From Siniperca chuatsi (Eukaryota; Chordata; Actinopteri; Centrarchiformes; Sinipercidae): DNA of 64,000 bases. Positions within the stretch are counted from its first letter, which is position 1. Every line of letters starts with the position of its first letter. Under the pieces are notes generated by a model, which was given only the letters and a program-made list of their open reading frames with translations, had not been told where the DNA came from and made no database searches. The position numbers and the translations under genes are program-made. Shown here piece by piece: positions 1 through 19,326 of this stretch. The DNA lies in NCBI RefSeq assembly GCF_020085105.1, contig NC_058055.1, positions 5,231,322 to 5,295,321 of the forward strand, written 5' to 3'.

Positions 1-220
1 TAGTGATGTATTCCTTTAGCGTGGAGGGGCTAGCAGCGTCGCCATGGATAAGACTAAAATGCCCAAAATGCACCATGTTAGATGAAAAAGTGGTAGATGT
101 CACTATGGTTATTAAATAAGCCTTGGATCATACAAGTTTCATTAAATTAGGTTTTGGCACCCCGTCTGGATCTTAGCTGTAATTGAGTTGAATCATTTCA
201 AAGAGTTCTTTTTGTTCCAG

Positions 221-6055
<5,835 letters not shown>

Positions 6056-6931
6056 AGCAGAGACTGGAGGTGCTGGTCACCTCACGCTCACGGACATTGT
6101 TATATAGTAGAGTAGATTTTATCAAAATGTACAAAGCTTTGATCACTGTCACCCAGATGCCTCTCCAGCCCCATGGAAGTGAATGAAATTGTAATGATTT
6201 TTTTCTTTTTTATACGAACAAAACAAAGTGGCTGTTAATAATTAACATAATATTTTAAAAAAAGAGAGAAATGGTACATTTAGCCAAAATCATTGACACT
6301 CCTCTGGAAGATTTACATTTCAAACCAAAGCAACGTTGAATATTCAAATGCCTTACCAGCCTTTTAAAAACATGCATGTTTTCAAGATAAATCTCGCTCG
6401 TAAAATGTAATGTGAAAATTTACCAACCTGAAAAAGAAGACACATTTAGTGCAGTCAACAGTTTAAGTGAAAGCACTTCTGCCAGGTTATGTGATAAGTA
6501 ATGGTTGACTCACTCATGAAATGTTATTTTTGAATGCTGTAAACAAGTTGTTGAACTGTCTGGAAAAAATACTGGAAGAGTTTTTGTACTGTTATTTTTA
6601 AACAAAATACCTCTTTAAAATGGTTGTTCTTTTTTGTCTTTATATAAATTCTGGGTACATTTCAGCACCAAGGTTTTTCTAAATCGCAGCGCAAATGCCA
6701 TCTGAAACCATTTGTCTCGGTCTGTTTATAGCAATGTGACCATCTGTCCCCGATCTCCTCAGATCTCAGACCAGCGAGCCTGTTGGTCCTCCAGTCGGTC
6801 AGAAGCTGATTGCTTTTCTGCAAACAGCACAACATGAGTGTAACACACATGATCAGTAAGGGCATACATATCTGTGTGTGTGTGTGTGCGTGTGTGTGTG
6901 CTGCTGCCAATGCATTAATGAAACAAATAAA
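6056..6931 (+). other. prdm10: prdm10 3' UTR (approximate)
   Basis: AT-rich non-coding sequence follows the stop codon. A canonical AATAAA is at 6926-6931, just after a TG microsatellite (about 6871-6900). The true cleavage site cannot be fixed from sequence alone; another AATAAA occurs near 7734. Confidence 0.4.
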
Positions 6932-9900
6932 TCAGTGATGGGGACATATCCTCCAGAGATACAAAATCAAAACAGATCATGGCATCGGAACATGAATCAA
7001 ACTTCCATTCCAATCTATTAAAAAAAAATAGTAACAATAATCAGCAACAACATGGAAGAAAAATATTAGGTTGTCACATGAAGAGTACAAATACTTAAAA
7101 GAAAAAACTGCTCTTTTCACAAACTGCCTATCGAATCAGCATCCCATCCAGATTTAGAAAATCAACAAATCCTCACATCTGAGAATTTTCTAAATATGAA
7201 AGAAAAAGATCTCAAAAATATACTAACGGTTATGTGTTTACCTTCCAAGATAACAAATACATTTCTTTTCAAAATAAGACATCATAATTAGTATTCAACA
7301 TTTTCTGGAAAAAAGCCAGCTCGAACCTTGTTTTCTAACAGATTTTGTGAAAACATGAATAGCTGTCTAAAAAAATGAATGTTCTTTCTTTGCTTTTACA
7401 TTGGAGGCAATATGGGAATTATCTTTCAAGAGTCATTTTTCACCACACACTTGTGGTGGGAGTGTGACATCATCCTCTGCTCAGGATTGAGCCCATTACT
7501 CCACTTTATATTTACATAGCAAATTCTTGTTTGTTGCTATATTAATGTTCAGAAACTTTTAAATCCCCACCAACAATAGAGTTAAGGTTCTGTGAACCCC
7601 ACACTAATCAGAAACCCACTAAACCATACTCATAATTAGACAGAAATATACTTTGAGGAATAAATGTGTGGAGGCGAAGACGTACAAGGGACAAATATAA
7701 TATTTCTGTTGTTGTTACAGTATCATGAGATTAAATAAAGATACAGGGTGAACGTTGAACAGACATACATCAAAACATTAATAATTATATGATGGGGAGG
7801 AAAATAGAGATATACATGTAATTGTGTGAGTGACAATGTTGTATGTCAATTCCAAGCTGTTAAAACGTGTTTACTACAACAGCTTTTTTCACAAAAAGCA
7901 TCAGCAGCAATATGATGGACAATCTCGAACACAATATTTCACTTAATCACAAACCTGGAGTATGAGCACACCTCATATCTCCATATCTCTCCGTGTAGCA
8001 CATAGCTCTCCGTATCTAGGATTACTGTTGGATAGTTCAAACACAGCTGTTAGTGTTGGAGAGCAGAGAGAGAGACTGTAACCCAGAACTGACCTCTACA
8101 GAAAATAAAAACATTTAATATACTTTCAGCAGTGGCAGATTTAGTAACATTTCCCTATTTCCCTAGTGTTTGGAATGTCAAATTAGCTTTAGCTTTATGC
8201 ATATATTTTCAGAAATACAGTATATGTCTTTGATGCTGTTTGAGCACACGTCACAGAGCTAAATGCTTTAATATGAAACTTCCAGTAGATGGCGATAAAG
8301 TCTGGCAATATCTTGCACACAGAGGGTAAAATTTAATAATATTAATCATTTTTAATATTCCCTATTAATTACTTAACATTTTAACGTTTTCCTACTAAGA
8401 CTAACACATTCTCTCAAACAGTGGAGAATAAAACCAGTTCTTCAAAACAAGAACTGAACACAAAAGAAGCCATTTTTCTCACAGACGGGAAAAGGGGACG
8501 GTCCTGATTTATTTTCTTGTTTTTAATCAGAGCAGTAAGGCAGATGAAAAGAGCGGATTTAATTAACACATCAATAAAAGCCCCTCTTTCATTCTAATGA
8601 TCAAGAGGTGTGATGCCGCCCCAGAGAACACATTTACACTTGACACGAGGGGTGGACTAACAGCTCAAAGGGCTCTCGCTCACACCGCCGACCAACTTTC
8701 GCTGCTGTACATGTTAATGCCTCTGTGTGTCTGCAGAGCAGCAGCCTCGGGGGATAAACACCTGCCAGCAGCCTGAAATGAATCCTGGTTCCTCATGCAA
8801 CAATAAGATCTGCTTATTGTCACAACAGCCTCCCCGATGACATATTAACACTTACTCTTTAGACCTCGTCCTTCCAGTTTCCTAATTAAATCTGGAGAGC
8901 AGGGTGGAGTAAGGTGATATCATGAGATCATGTGTTATGTCGGTTAAGTGGAGGTAAATAGAGGTAGGCTTTTCACCACAAAGCAAACAACAACACAGAA
9001 TAAATAAATATGTTTGTAGAGATGCATTAAATAGCATTTTATCCTCTGTTGTGCCTGTATTACACACAGGGCAAGAGGAGCGGATGGCCCGGAGCATCAT
9101 GGGACCCAAAAGCCACAATTTGCATGTAGATACATTTAATGCAGTTTTCTAATTTCAATCAGTATATATTGAAATCCAGATTAATTAAAATAGGAACCCA
9201 TGCCCAGAAACAAACAATGGAAAAATATAAAAGGGCCATCACATAGCCCAACAATAAAAAAAAGAGATCCTTGTACGAAAATGATTAGGGGGGAAGATGG
9301 GGTCAGAGGGAATTTTTTGGGAGCTCAAAGTGTTTTAACTTTGTTTCATCACAGACTCATTCTTCCCTTGTGAGATTTATTGTAAAAAAAAATAATAATT
9401 AAAGATCAAATAGCTATTATGTAATTGATTTTATGGATTGTCAGACGAGACAAATTGTTCCCCAGGGTCAACTTTGTAGATTAATGCATTCATGCATCAT
9501 TTCATGTAAGTGACATCAGTTTGAATTACAGTATTCTATGAATTGTGTGTATGATGTAATCTAGGTGTTTGCTTCATTACGTTTACGTCAGCCTCTAAAA
9601 CACAGTAACCTGAGATAAGGCTGGTTTAACGCCCACTCCATCCTTATTTTATGATAAGTGAAAAATGAATGATTTACAGTCTCCCACCAGAGGACGCAGG
9701 TTCAAGACTACTCATGTGAGAGAAGTGTCCTTGAGCTAAACACCAAATTCATAATCGCTCCATGGCTGCTTTTCTGTTCTGTGTCCTGAACTAAAGTTGT
9801 ATAAAACTGAATGTAGGACAGGTGCACACAGGTGAACGAAATCAAGTAAAAAGTGGTGAACTTCCACAAACTGTCAGCAAGTTTCATTAGCCATCCCAGC

Positions 9901-10480
9901 CACATCATTGGCACACACACACATAGTTTTTTCATACACAGTTGGTCACTGGCAAATTTCATGTACTGACAATCCACAGCCATGGAAGAACGCGATGATC
10001 CCCTCTGCTGGAATGATTTGTGTCCACACATTCCCAAACCATCTGCTCAATATCACATAACCCACCTACTGTTAAGACATATTCGAGGGGGCTTTAGTTA
10101 GATAATGGTCTACAGTGGGACAAAAGTGTGTTTATGAAATGACACATTGCTGGGTTCATGGACTCTGGCTCATGACAAAGATTACTGTCTCCTTTTCATG
10201 GCAGGAATATGAGAAAGTTTGGGACTTTAAGGGATCTGGAAAACAACTGTTTAAAGACATTGTGGCAGCATGGTGCCTTGTGGCCTGTCTTGTTGTCTTC
10301 GTAAAGCTTTCCACCTCTTCCCTGTTTCAAAACCAGGACGTGATGTCACAGCACCAGGCCCAACCCCTCTTTTCACCTGAAGAGAGGGAGGGGCCACACT
10401 GAGCTTGACAAGGGGAAAAACAAGGAAGAGCTCACAAGCAGGCAGGTCGGTGTGTACGTTCACTTACCCAGATCGTGCCT
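6932..10480. other. Intergenic region between prdm10 and ripk4
   Basis: AT-rich DNA between two co-oriented genes. Open frames here are short, lack splice-compatible neighbours and show no recognisable domains. I see no RNA gene. It may hold the distal end of the prdm10 3' UTR and the ripk4 promoter. Confidence 0.6.
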
Positions 10481-10533
10481 TGGAGAAGAATAAATAAGGA
10501 GTTTACCCAGCTGGTGGGTTTCTCAACACGGAT

Positions 10534-11481
10534 ATGGATGTCCCAGATTCTCCACATGGGAATATGGGGCTGTTAAGGACCTTTGATTGCTCTGAGTTTG
10601 GCAGTTGGGAGAAAATAGGCTCAGGTGGATTTGGACAAGTATACAAAGTCCGGCACGTACAGTGGAAAACATGGCTGGCTATCAAGTGCCCTCCCTGCCT
10701 TCATGTGGATGACAAGTAAGTTACAGCTGTTGAGCCACATGGATTATCTTTGAACTGATGTGTATGTAAAATGACGTGAAGTAATGTAAAAGAATTTAGC
10801 TCAACATGCTCCTGTAAAAGCTCTGGCCTAGTTCAGATATTTCTTTACTTTGTATTTGGTCCTTCTGAGTACCAGCTCTTGTCTCTTAGGTTTATCATTT
10901 TAAGACCAGTTTATGGCCAAATAGTAGACAGACAGAGGCTTAGATTATGACTGTACTGGTGAAAAGTCATTCAGTGCTTCGGAGTACTTGAAAGGTGAAC
11001 ACCAGGAACTGTGCCTGCCACTTACTGCCAGTTTGGGCACACAGTGCAGCTTTTAAGATGTCTCAGCAGCAAACAAAAGGCCACTTTAGATATTTAGACA
11101 CCGTTAAGTTGTGTTGCAGGGAGCGTTGACATGCTGATTTATCCCCAGGTAAAAGTACGTCCACATTGCTCAGGACCATAGCTGTTTACGTATTCCAACC
11201 AGACCCAAACATGAAAGGTTCACCGCTGATTTCCCCAAATCAACAGTGACGATTTCATCTATTGGCCTCAGGGAGGGGCTGATTTAAATAAATGTACATT
11301 TCAATAAGAGTAGCAAGGTGGTCTTTTCCCCCAGGCACTACTAGAGATTACACAACCCTCTCTGTAACATTTTGCATATCTATGAATCTTTGCTCTGTAC
11401 AGATCTCAAAAGAAAGAAAAATGGGTGTTTTATATATTTTTTGGAAGTGTTTGTGTGCAAGAAAAAGAGAGAGAGAGAGAG

Positions 11482-11559
<78 letters not shown>

Positions 11560-14500
11560 TCAGCTGTACTGCTGTGTGGGTGACCGGTGTCAAGTTCTAT
11601 ATGAGCCTTCATTGAGGGTCGACCCCTTCAGCAGTACAGCAACCCGCCTCTCTATGGAAGTTTCCATCCTTCTCGGCTGTGTATACACACACTGGGTTCA
11701 ATCATTGCTCATTATCTGAGATAATGCTTCTTATGGGATTCAACAAATGACATTAAGTAATTGACAGAGTTGTATCTGTCCGTTCTAAATGATATGAGAT
11801 TGAGATTGAGCCCCAAACACAGCTATCTAAATTTGTATTTCCTCATTTGATCACTCAACTGACTTCTTTTCTTCTTCTTTTTTTTTGATTGTCTGATATC
11901 AGATTATGATCTCTCATCTGGGCGCTGTCACCAAAACATTTAAGACAGATAATTAACAAACAGGAAGTGACCATTTCAGCATTGGTGAAAAAAAGAGGAC
12001 TGACATCCTCTCAGAACCTGTGGTGCAGTTTAAAGCATCCGCTGAACCTGAACCAAAGATGTTATCACCTCCAAACATCTGCAAAGTACATAAACAGTCA
12101 TTTGACTGCAGCCTTCATTGACCCCCGCATAACATCCAGCAACAGGGACTCAAAGCCACCTTTGTCTGCCTGGGTTGCAGGCTGCCGCTGTGTGGTACAG
12201 ACAATAAAAGAAGCTGTGAAACCGGTCTTACCAGGCCTCTCTGTTAAAGCAGAGACATTGTTTGGTTCTGAAGAGCTGCTGAGGAGCACTTTGGATTAGA
12301 TGAAGGATTTAGCAAACAAGTGCTTGCCCATTCTCCCATGTCATGTTTGATTATTACTGCCTGGCAGATTTGGGGGCTTGTGCCTCACTTGTACTGACTA
12401 TAAAGGACCTATAGACCTATCCATCCTATAGAACATGACTCGTTAAGTAACCTGATACACTTTGCACCTAATAGCCTCCTACAGAGTCTTAGGAGTCTCT
12501 TCTGTGCATCTAATTTCATTTTATTAATAGTGTAAAAACAGAATTCCCAGTCCAGCTCACCTAATTCTGCCCTTGAAGCACATTCCTATGAATACAACCA
12601 TTAGTGATTTATCTTTCTCTCATCTGTCCTCATTAAGAGTTTGCATTTTTGAAGCGACCTTTGTTGGAGATATGTGCACTGAGCTAATAAATGACCTGCA
12701 CAGTTGGGTTTGAGGTATGTCAGCAGGGCCAGTGGGCTGATAAAGGGAGCTGTGCAAAGGTTGAGCAACAGAGAACAGGAGCTCTGTTTAATGCTCTCCT
12801 GATGCATTCCAGGCTGAGCTTAAAAGAGCCTCTGGACAGTTAAGAGCGCAATCCACATACTTGGGATGAACACAGGTAAATTAAGTATGGATGTCTTCAG
12901 AGGTCACACTTTCACAGCCTCCAAGGTTAATGCTAGTAAACATTTTGCATAGCTGGGAGATCAGTAAGGATGACATATAATGTCATGGATATGTAAGGAT
13001 TGGTTAATAACAAGCTAACCTAAATACCTTAAAAACAACATTTCATCTCATTTCAGCTGCAGTTTGTTGACCCACTGAAGCCAATAAAATGTAACATGGA
13101 CGTAATGTAACATAAAAATATAAAAATTGTGTCATCAATATTTTTTAAAATCACAGGGAGCGTTCAGAGTTGCTCGAGGAGGCTAAGAAGATGGAGGCAG
13201 CCAAGTTCCGATACATCCTGCCTGTGTATGGGATCTGTGAGGACCCCCAGGGCCTTGTCATGGAGTACATGGAGACCGGATCCCTGGAGACACTGTTGGC
13301 CACCGAGCCGCTGCCCTGGGAGCTCCGCTTCCGCATCATCCACGAGACTGCAGTGGGAATGAACTTCCTGCACTGCATGAACCCACCGCTGCTCCACCTG
13401 GACCTGAAGCCAGCCAACATCCTGCTGGATGCTCACTATCATGTCAAGGTAGAGAGTGTGTAACACAGTGGCATCCTTAATGCCTTTTAAGGGCATTTTT
13501 TAGCCTGCATTGAGTGAAAACATTAAAATTAGTGGCCGAAGAAGTTGATGATCATATTCACCTGGTACTGCGCACATATCTTTTAAAAAATATGGTCCAA
13601 ATCATTTTGTTGTGCTGTTAATGTTTAGTTAGGTGTAAAAATGTAAAGGTATACATTTTTGGCTGTTTTGGTCAAACAAGCACCTTATCAGAACAGCTGC
13701 AACGTTTTTCTATGGCGCTAACAATATGTAAAAGAATTCATGACTGGAAAATACATTATCAATCATGCCATTGAAATCATATATTATTAGAGGTCCTTTA
13801 AAGTCTAATGATTAAGGATTTTTGTTGCTGTAAGAGAGATTTGACATGAAGGCTTTGCTTCAAAGCTGGTTGAAAGTCATCGTTTCAGGGTTTTAGAAGG
13901 AATTTCAGTCATAAGGTTGTTTTGCCGTTCTTTTTCATCCATTTAAAAATGACCCTGTACACGTTCTGGGCAGACAGGTGTCTCTCAGCATCTGTCCAAC
14001 CTCTAAACAGCTCAACTGTACTGAGAGCAATGGGTGGGAACTGTCATTTCTGGAGTTTAATACCTGGATGTAAACACCTCACCCGGGCCTGTCCCAACAG
14101 GATTAATTCAGCTCTTGTTGATTCTCCCTCTGTGAATGTGTGTGTGCATAAAAGAGTGTGGGTGTGCTCCTCTCCTACAGGCTGGGACATGGCTGCGTTG
14201 CCCTCATCACACCACTGAGTGCACATAATAAGAGCTTAGCAGCCAGTCACACTCAGCGGGCAAAGTTAGTCATCAATGTCACGGTGCTTCATGAGAAAGG
14301 CAGCATGGCTGCTCTGTTTGAGGGTCTTATCTGATCTCTCCCCTGTCTCAGATATCAGATTTTGGCCTGGCCCGGTGGAATGGCCTGTCACGGGCTGATG
14401 ACATCAGTAGAGATGGCTTCTGTGGCACTATTGCCTACCTGCCACCTGAGAGCATCATTGAGAAGGACAGAGTGTCGGACACCAAGCATGACGTATACAG

Positions 14501-17500
14501 GTTGGATTTTTTTAGCAGTTTGCATGCAACCTTTTTGTGTGAATGTAGGTTTTATTTTTGGGATAGGTGTTTGCTGGCTGTCTGCCTTTCCCCTACTTTT
14601 GTATGTTCAGTCAAGGTCTGACTCATATCAGTCACTGTAATTACTCAAATGTAGGCGATGGATTTGGTAGCAAATGACTTATACCACATTTAACAATATA
14701 AAGACTGAATTTCATTTGTTTCAAAATAGGCTGTTCGTTAAAAGGTACAGTGAGAGTGTGGTAGGGGTCGATTTAAACGATAAGCAGTTTCAGCTTGAAA
14801 TAGAAAATGTGCCAATTTAATGGCAGCATTAGGTTTGATATTTCCCTGACACCTATCAATTTAATTTTGCCTCTGTTCCAGTTTCTCCATTGTCATCTGG
14901 GGAATTCTCACACAGAAGAAACCCTACCAAGGTGAGACTTGTAGTATGATGTAGTATGAAACCACTGAAGATTAGCTTTAAGGCTGATGGGAAACTATTT
15001 TTAATGAAAGCCATTCCTGCCAAGAAAATTTTAAAAAGTTAGTAATACTAAGGATAAAAATGCTGAATCAAAATGATGATACTTGCTAATTATGATAGGC
15101 CTGAGCTATAAGTCAATCTTAATGTTTATCGACTTTTAGTGGTTTGGGAATGTCATTATTTTGCAGTTATTTGGTCATAAACCAAAGTGTTGGACAAATT
15201 AAAATTTTGACTGGATGACGATCATTAAAAAAAAGTTATGGGTTAAGTCAAAGTTATCACAAATCATCCTGAGGAGAACATGAATGTTTGTACCAAATTT
15301 GGTGGTGCTTGAGCTTGATCACATCAAGTCAGAGGATCACCACAGTCCGTAGGATTCGTCCTCTGGGGAACATGAATCTCTGTCCAAAATTGAATGGCAA
15401 TCCATCCAATAGTTGTTGAGATATTTCAGTCTTGGTGGACCAACAGACAGACAATGCCATCCATAGAGCCACCATGCTAGCATGGCTAAAAACATGTTAT
15501 TGAGGGTTTTGTTTTACATGTATGTAAAATTCAAAACAGCAAATTATTTACTTTAATATGTGATTTATTCTACATTTGCTCTATCATCATATAAATATCG
15601 ATATCAAATATCTTAATGAAAATATTCTAAACTATAACTCCAGCCCACGCAAATTAGACTTATGAGATAGTATCTTATACTTTCTACTTAGGAAGTCAAA
15701 CATTTGACTTGACATTTGATTTTAACACTTTCCTGGCAGCAATGGGCTTTTGTAATTTCCTGTAAAGACACAACCTAAGGTGAACACTTTAGGTTACACC
15801 TTTCAAGGTGTGTGTTTGTATGTGTGCGTGCCTGTGTGTGTGTGTGTATGTGTGTGTGTGTGTACAGGTGCTGTACTGTATGTGTTTACTTGGTGAATTC
15901 CAGAGGACAGGGCTAGACTGGCAAGTAGAGTGTTGTTTTTCCCAGGCCTATCGGGATGCAGTTCACTTCAAGGAATTTGGCTTCTTTTGAAGACCGGTGT
16001 CTAAATGAGGCTTTCCAGGTTGGCACTGGTCCCGCCTATGTTTATCCAGACATAATTAAAAACTGAGAAATGGCCTGGTTACCATCCCTTCCAATCTTCT
16101 TCCTCCACCTGTAAAGGGTATTAAGGCTACAATAGGAGGTGAAGTACCTGTGATTAAGGCCTCTACCTGTGTGTTCTGAATCATTGACTGGGCTGATCCC
16201 ATCTCAGATAGAAAGAGGCCAGACCAGGAGCTTTTTCCTTTTGCTCCCATGGGAAACAACAGCACACACTAAAATTCAAGTAATTTGTATTGGTCTTCAA
16301 ACCATATGTCCTCATCAAAAAACAAGGCTTCAGATCAGATTTATGTGCCCTACAAATGTGTGTATGTTATGTATAAAATCAGATTTATTAGAGATGAAAC
16401 TGAAGTATGTGATTGTTTGATTTTTCCCTAGGAGAGAATAATATCCTTCAGATCATGGTGAAGGTGGTGAAGGGGGTGCGTCCAGACCTGGGTGCAGTGC
16501 CACGTTGTCGACCTTCACCCTGTACAGGGTTCCTGAGCCTCATGCAGCGCTGCTGGGCCACAAACCCTAATGCCAGACCCAGCTTCCAGGGTAAATTGTG
16601 CCTTTCTAATACAACAAACGCATGTCAACCTTCTTCATTCGTGATATCAACATGAAACACAAGTGGTCCTATTCCTTTGATTAGACACACACTTTAACGA
16701 GACAATGCAGCGGTCTGTTGAACTGAGGTTTTTGTCTCCTGCTTTTAGTGCTGCTTTTCTTCCCTTTTTGTATTCCCTAATCCCATCCCTTCTATTACTG
16801 AAACCTGACCTAGAGCCATTGTCCTTACAGAAATCACATCTGAAGCTGAGGAGCTCTGCTCTAAACCTCAAGAGGAGCCCAAGACGCCAACTTTATCAAC
16901 GTCAGAGCCAGAGCCCACGTCCCCTAACACACTCACTACTAACCAGGTACGACATGACAACACCATATTAACTGCTTTTGGATGAAAAAGCCCTGTGTTT
17001 CAATAATGTTGGCTTCTCTGGAAGACTTTTTTTTGTGAAGATTTTGTAACAGTGGATCATGTGAACCTCCATTTCAAATGGGTATAGAGCGGTAAAGATG
17101 TTCTTAAGTTTTTTTAAACAACAGTGATTACCCACTTATAGTTTGTTGACTCTCATTCTTCTTTATAGCTTTTAAACTGACTGTATGCATTTTCCATTAA
17201 TGTGTAACTATACACCCAGACAATGGGAGGCTTATCTCTAAAGTGCTCCAGACATGATTATGACTTTTAATGTTTCATCCTGAGCAACAGTTACATCACA
17301 AAAGAGGAATGTTAGCTGATGGGATTGTTTAACCTGTGTGCTGCTTTGCCATTTCCGTAGTGTTCACTGTTGTGTACGTGACTAAACACTCTGCTCATAA
17401 GAGGTGACAGCAGTTGCTGAATGATATCTGTCTGTAGGGACAGAAGATAAGCTGTTGTGAACTTCCATATCTGTTCAAGTGATTCTGACGAGATCAAACT

Positions 17501-19326
17501 TAAGTTCAGCAAATTATCACAATGTCAACATAAATTGCCATTGTACTGTAAGTGGCTTTGGATAACAGTAGCAGCTACATACCTGAGTATAAATGTAATG
17601 GAATGTGAGTGTCAAAGAGCAGCTTGTCCAAATATGCTTATCTGGCTTTTTGCTCTACAGGTTAAAGACAACAAGCTGGTGCGTCCAAAGTCAGCCATGT
17701 TGCCGGAAAAAGATTACAGCCTGTCAGAGCTGTTGAGCCAGGTGGATTCTGGGATATCTAGGAGTTTTGATCGAGTGAAGGAGGATAGCTGCCACAGCAA
17801 AGAGAACACTTGCAAGAGACTGTCTGGCATCTCCTCAGCTGATTCAGCCTTCTCCTCCCAAGACTCTATCACACTGTCTTTTGAGAAAGAAAACACATGT
17901 GGTAAGAGCTGATTAAAGACCTACAACTATTGTTCATATAAATCTAAAAATACTATATGCTCATGATTATCTGAATTCACGCAAGAATGAATCCCAGCTA
18001 ATGAGAAGAGGTGTAGCATTTCAGATGGACTTGTGAATTTTGCCTCAAACCCACCATTTTCTTCCTTACTGCCCAGATTCTGCTGAGGTCCAGAGGCGGA
18101 AGCTGTCTGAGGCCATCAGGACCAAAGACACTGCCAAGCTGATGAAGATCCTACAGCCTCAGGATGTTGATCTTCTCCTCGACGGAGGAGGCAGTCTGCT
18201 CCACCACGCCATCACCTTGGCCAATGAAGAGGCTGTCAAGTTTCTTCTCCTGAACAACGCCAATCCCAACCTTGCAAATGCCCGTGGCTCCACACCCCTG
18301 CACCTGGCCACAGAGAAGCACCTGAAGCCCCTGGCAGAACTTCTGCTTGGTCGGCGCAGCACCAACGTCAATGCCAAGGATGAGGACCAGTACACAGCTT
18401 TGCACTGGGCTGCCCAGAACGGGGACGAGGCCATCACACGCCTGCTGCTGGACCGGGGGGCGGCCATCAACGAGACCGATGGCCAGGGACGCACACCAGC
18501 TCATGTCGCATGCCAGCACGGCCAGGAGAATGTAATCCGGGTGCTGCTGAGCCGTGGTGCTGATGTTCGAATCAAGTGTAAGGACAATTGGACGGCGCTC
18601 CACTTGGCTGCCTGGCAAGGGCATCTGGGCATCGTCAAGCTGCTGGTCAAGCAGGCTGGTTCCGACGTGGACGGGCAGACGACAGACGGCCGCACACCGC
18701 TGCATCTGGCGTCCCAGAGGGGACAGTACCGAGTGGCACGGATCCTGATTGAACTAGGAGCGGATGTTCATGTGATGTCTGCTGGGTTTAACACACCCCT
18801 ACACGTGGCAGCAGAGACGGGTCACACCAGCACCTCTCGCCTCTTGATCAAACACCAGGCGGATATCCACACCCAGAACGCCCACGGACTCACTCCTCTC
18901 CACCTGGCCTCCCAGCGAGGCCACTTGGCCACAGTCAAGATGTTGATAGAAGAGGGGGCAGACCCCTACAGATCCAACCAGGCCCTACGCACACCCTGCC
19001 ACCTGGCAGCAGAGAACGGACACTGTGAAGTCCTGAAAGAGCTGCTCCTTCACTGTCCAGATGGTGGCACTCTGTCAGACGAGCAGGGGCTCAGCCCGTT
19101 ACACCTGGCAGTGCAGGGTGGATACTCAAACATCATCACTATGCTGCTGCCGCAGGACTGCCAGGACTTAGTTACTGAGAGCTCAGTGCAACCAGTAGCT
19201 GAACAGCCCGCACCACCGGAGGCTAAGCAGCTCCAGAGGAAAGTTGTCATTCTCAAATTGACGGAGCACAATGACAAAGACTGTCCACAATCCATCAGCT
19301 CACAGTGTGCCAAAGCACCCTGCTAA
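10534..19326 (+). CDS. ripk4: Receptor-interacting serine/threonine kinase 4 (complete)
   Basis: RIP-family kinase with C-terminal ankyrin repeats, needed in vertebrates for epidermal and periderm differentiation and linked to PKC, NF-kB and Wnt signalling. Eight coding exons join with matching phases: 10534-10715, 13157-13448, 14352-14500, 14882-14931, 16432-16590, 16831-16946, 17661-17901 and 18077-19326, giving 812 residues; the human protein is about 784. Kinase features are the Gly-loop GSGGFGQV (about residues 29-36), AIK lysine 51, HLDLKPAN with catalytic Asp143 and ISDFG with Asp161, at the same numbers as human RIPK4. The linker keeps [10 protein letters not shown] and [12 protein letters not shown]. 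Residues from about 425 are an ankyrin array (e.g. [26 protein letters not shown]) on a single exon. The ATG at 10534 matches the known short N-terminus before LLRTFD. ANKK1 is the main alternative, but the linker and near-identity in the kinase favour RIPK4. Confidence 0.96.
10716..13156 (+). other. ripk4 intron 1
   Basis: Intron of 2.4 kb between the Gly-loop exon and the catalytic-loop exon. It contains a long GA/GT microsatellite (listed separately). An open frame at 11967-12299 shows no recognisable domain and is treated as chance. Confidence 0.75.
11467..11558. repeat. Compound (GA)n(GT)n microsatellite
   Basis: About nine GA units (from 11467) pass directly into roughly 37 uninterrupted GT units ending at 11558. 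It lies in ripk4 intron 1. The uninterrupted GT run predicts high length polymorphism. Confidence 0.97.
15180..15495. repeat. Teleost interspersed repeat in ripk4 intron 4
   Basis: The segment containing ggcaatccatccaatagttg, then gttgagatatttcagt, a run of gaccaacagacagacaatgc and finally gctagcatggctaaaaa matches a very common fish interspersed repeat that I recognise by wording. The family name and class are not certain. Boundaries are approximate. Confidence 0.65.
15806..15866. repeat. Imperfect (TG)n microsatellite
   Basis: TG-rich tract with interruptions by A and C, located in the intron before the fifth ripk4 coding exon. Confidence 0.85.

Noticed and set aside
10115-10402. 95-codon frame upstream of ripk4
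   Set aside because: No family resemblance; the N-terminus of RIPK4 is fully explained by the ATG at 10534.
11967-12299. 110-codon open frame in ripk4 intron 1
   Set aside because: No recognised domain, no splice sites that fit neighbouring ripk4 phases, ordinary intronic composition.
18151-18705. 184-codon frame on the reverse strand of the ripk4 ankyrin exon
   Set aside because: Shadow of the ankyrin-coding strand in a GC-rich exon; no independent features.
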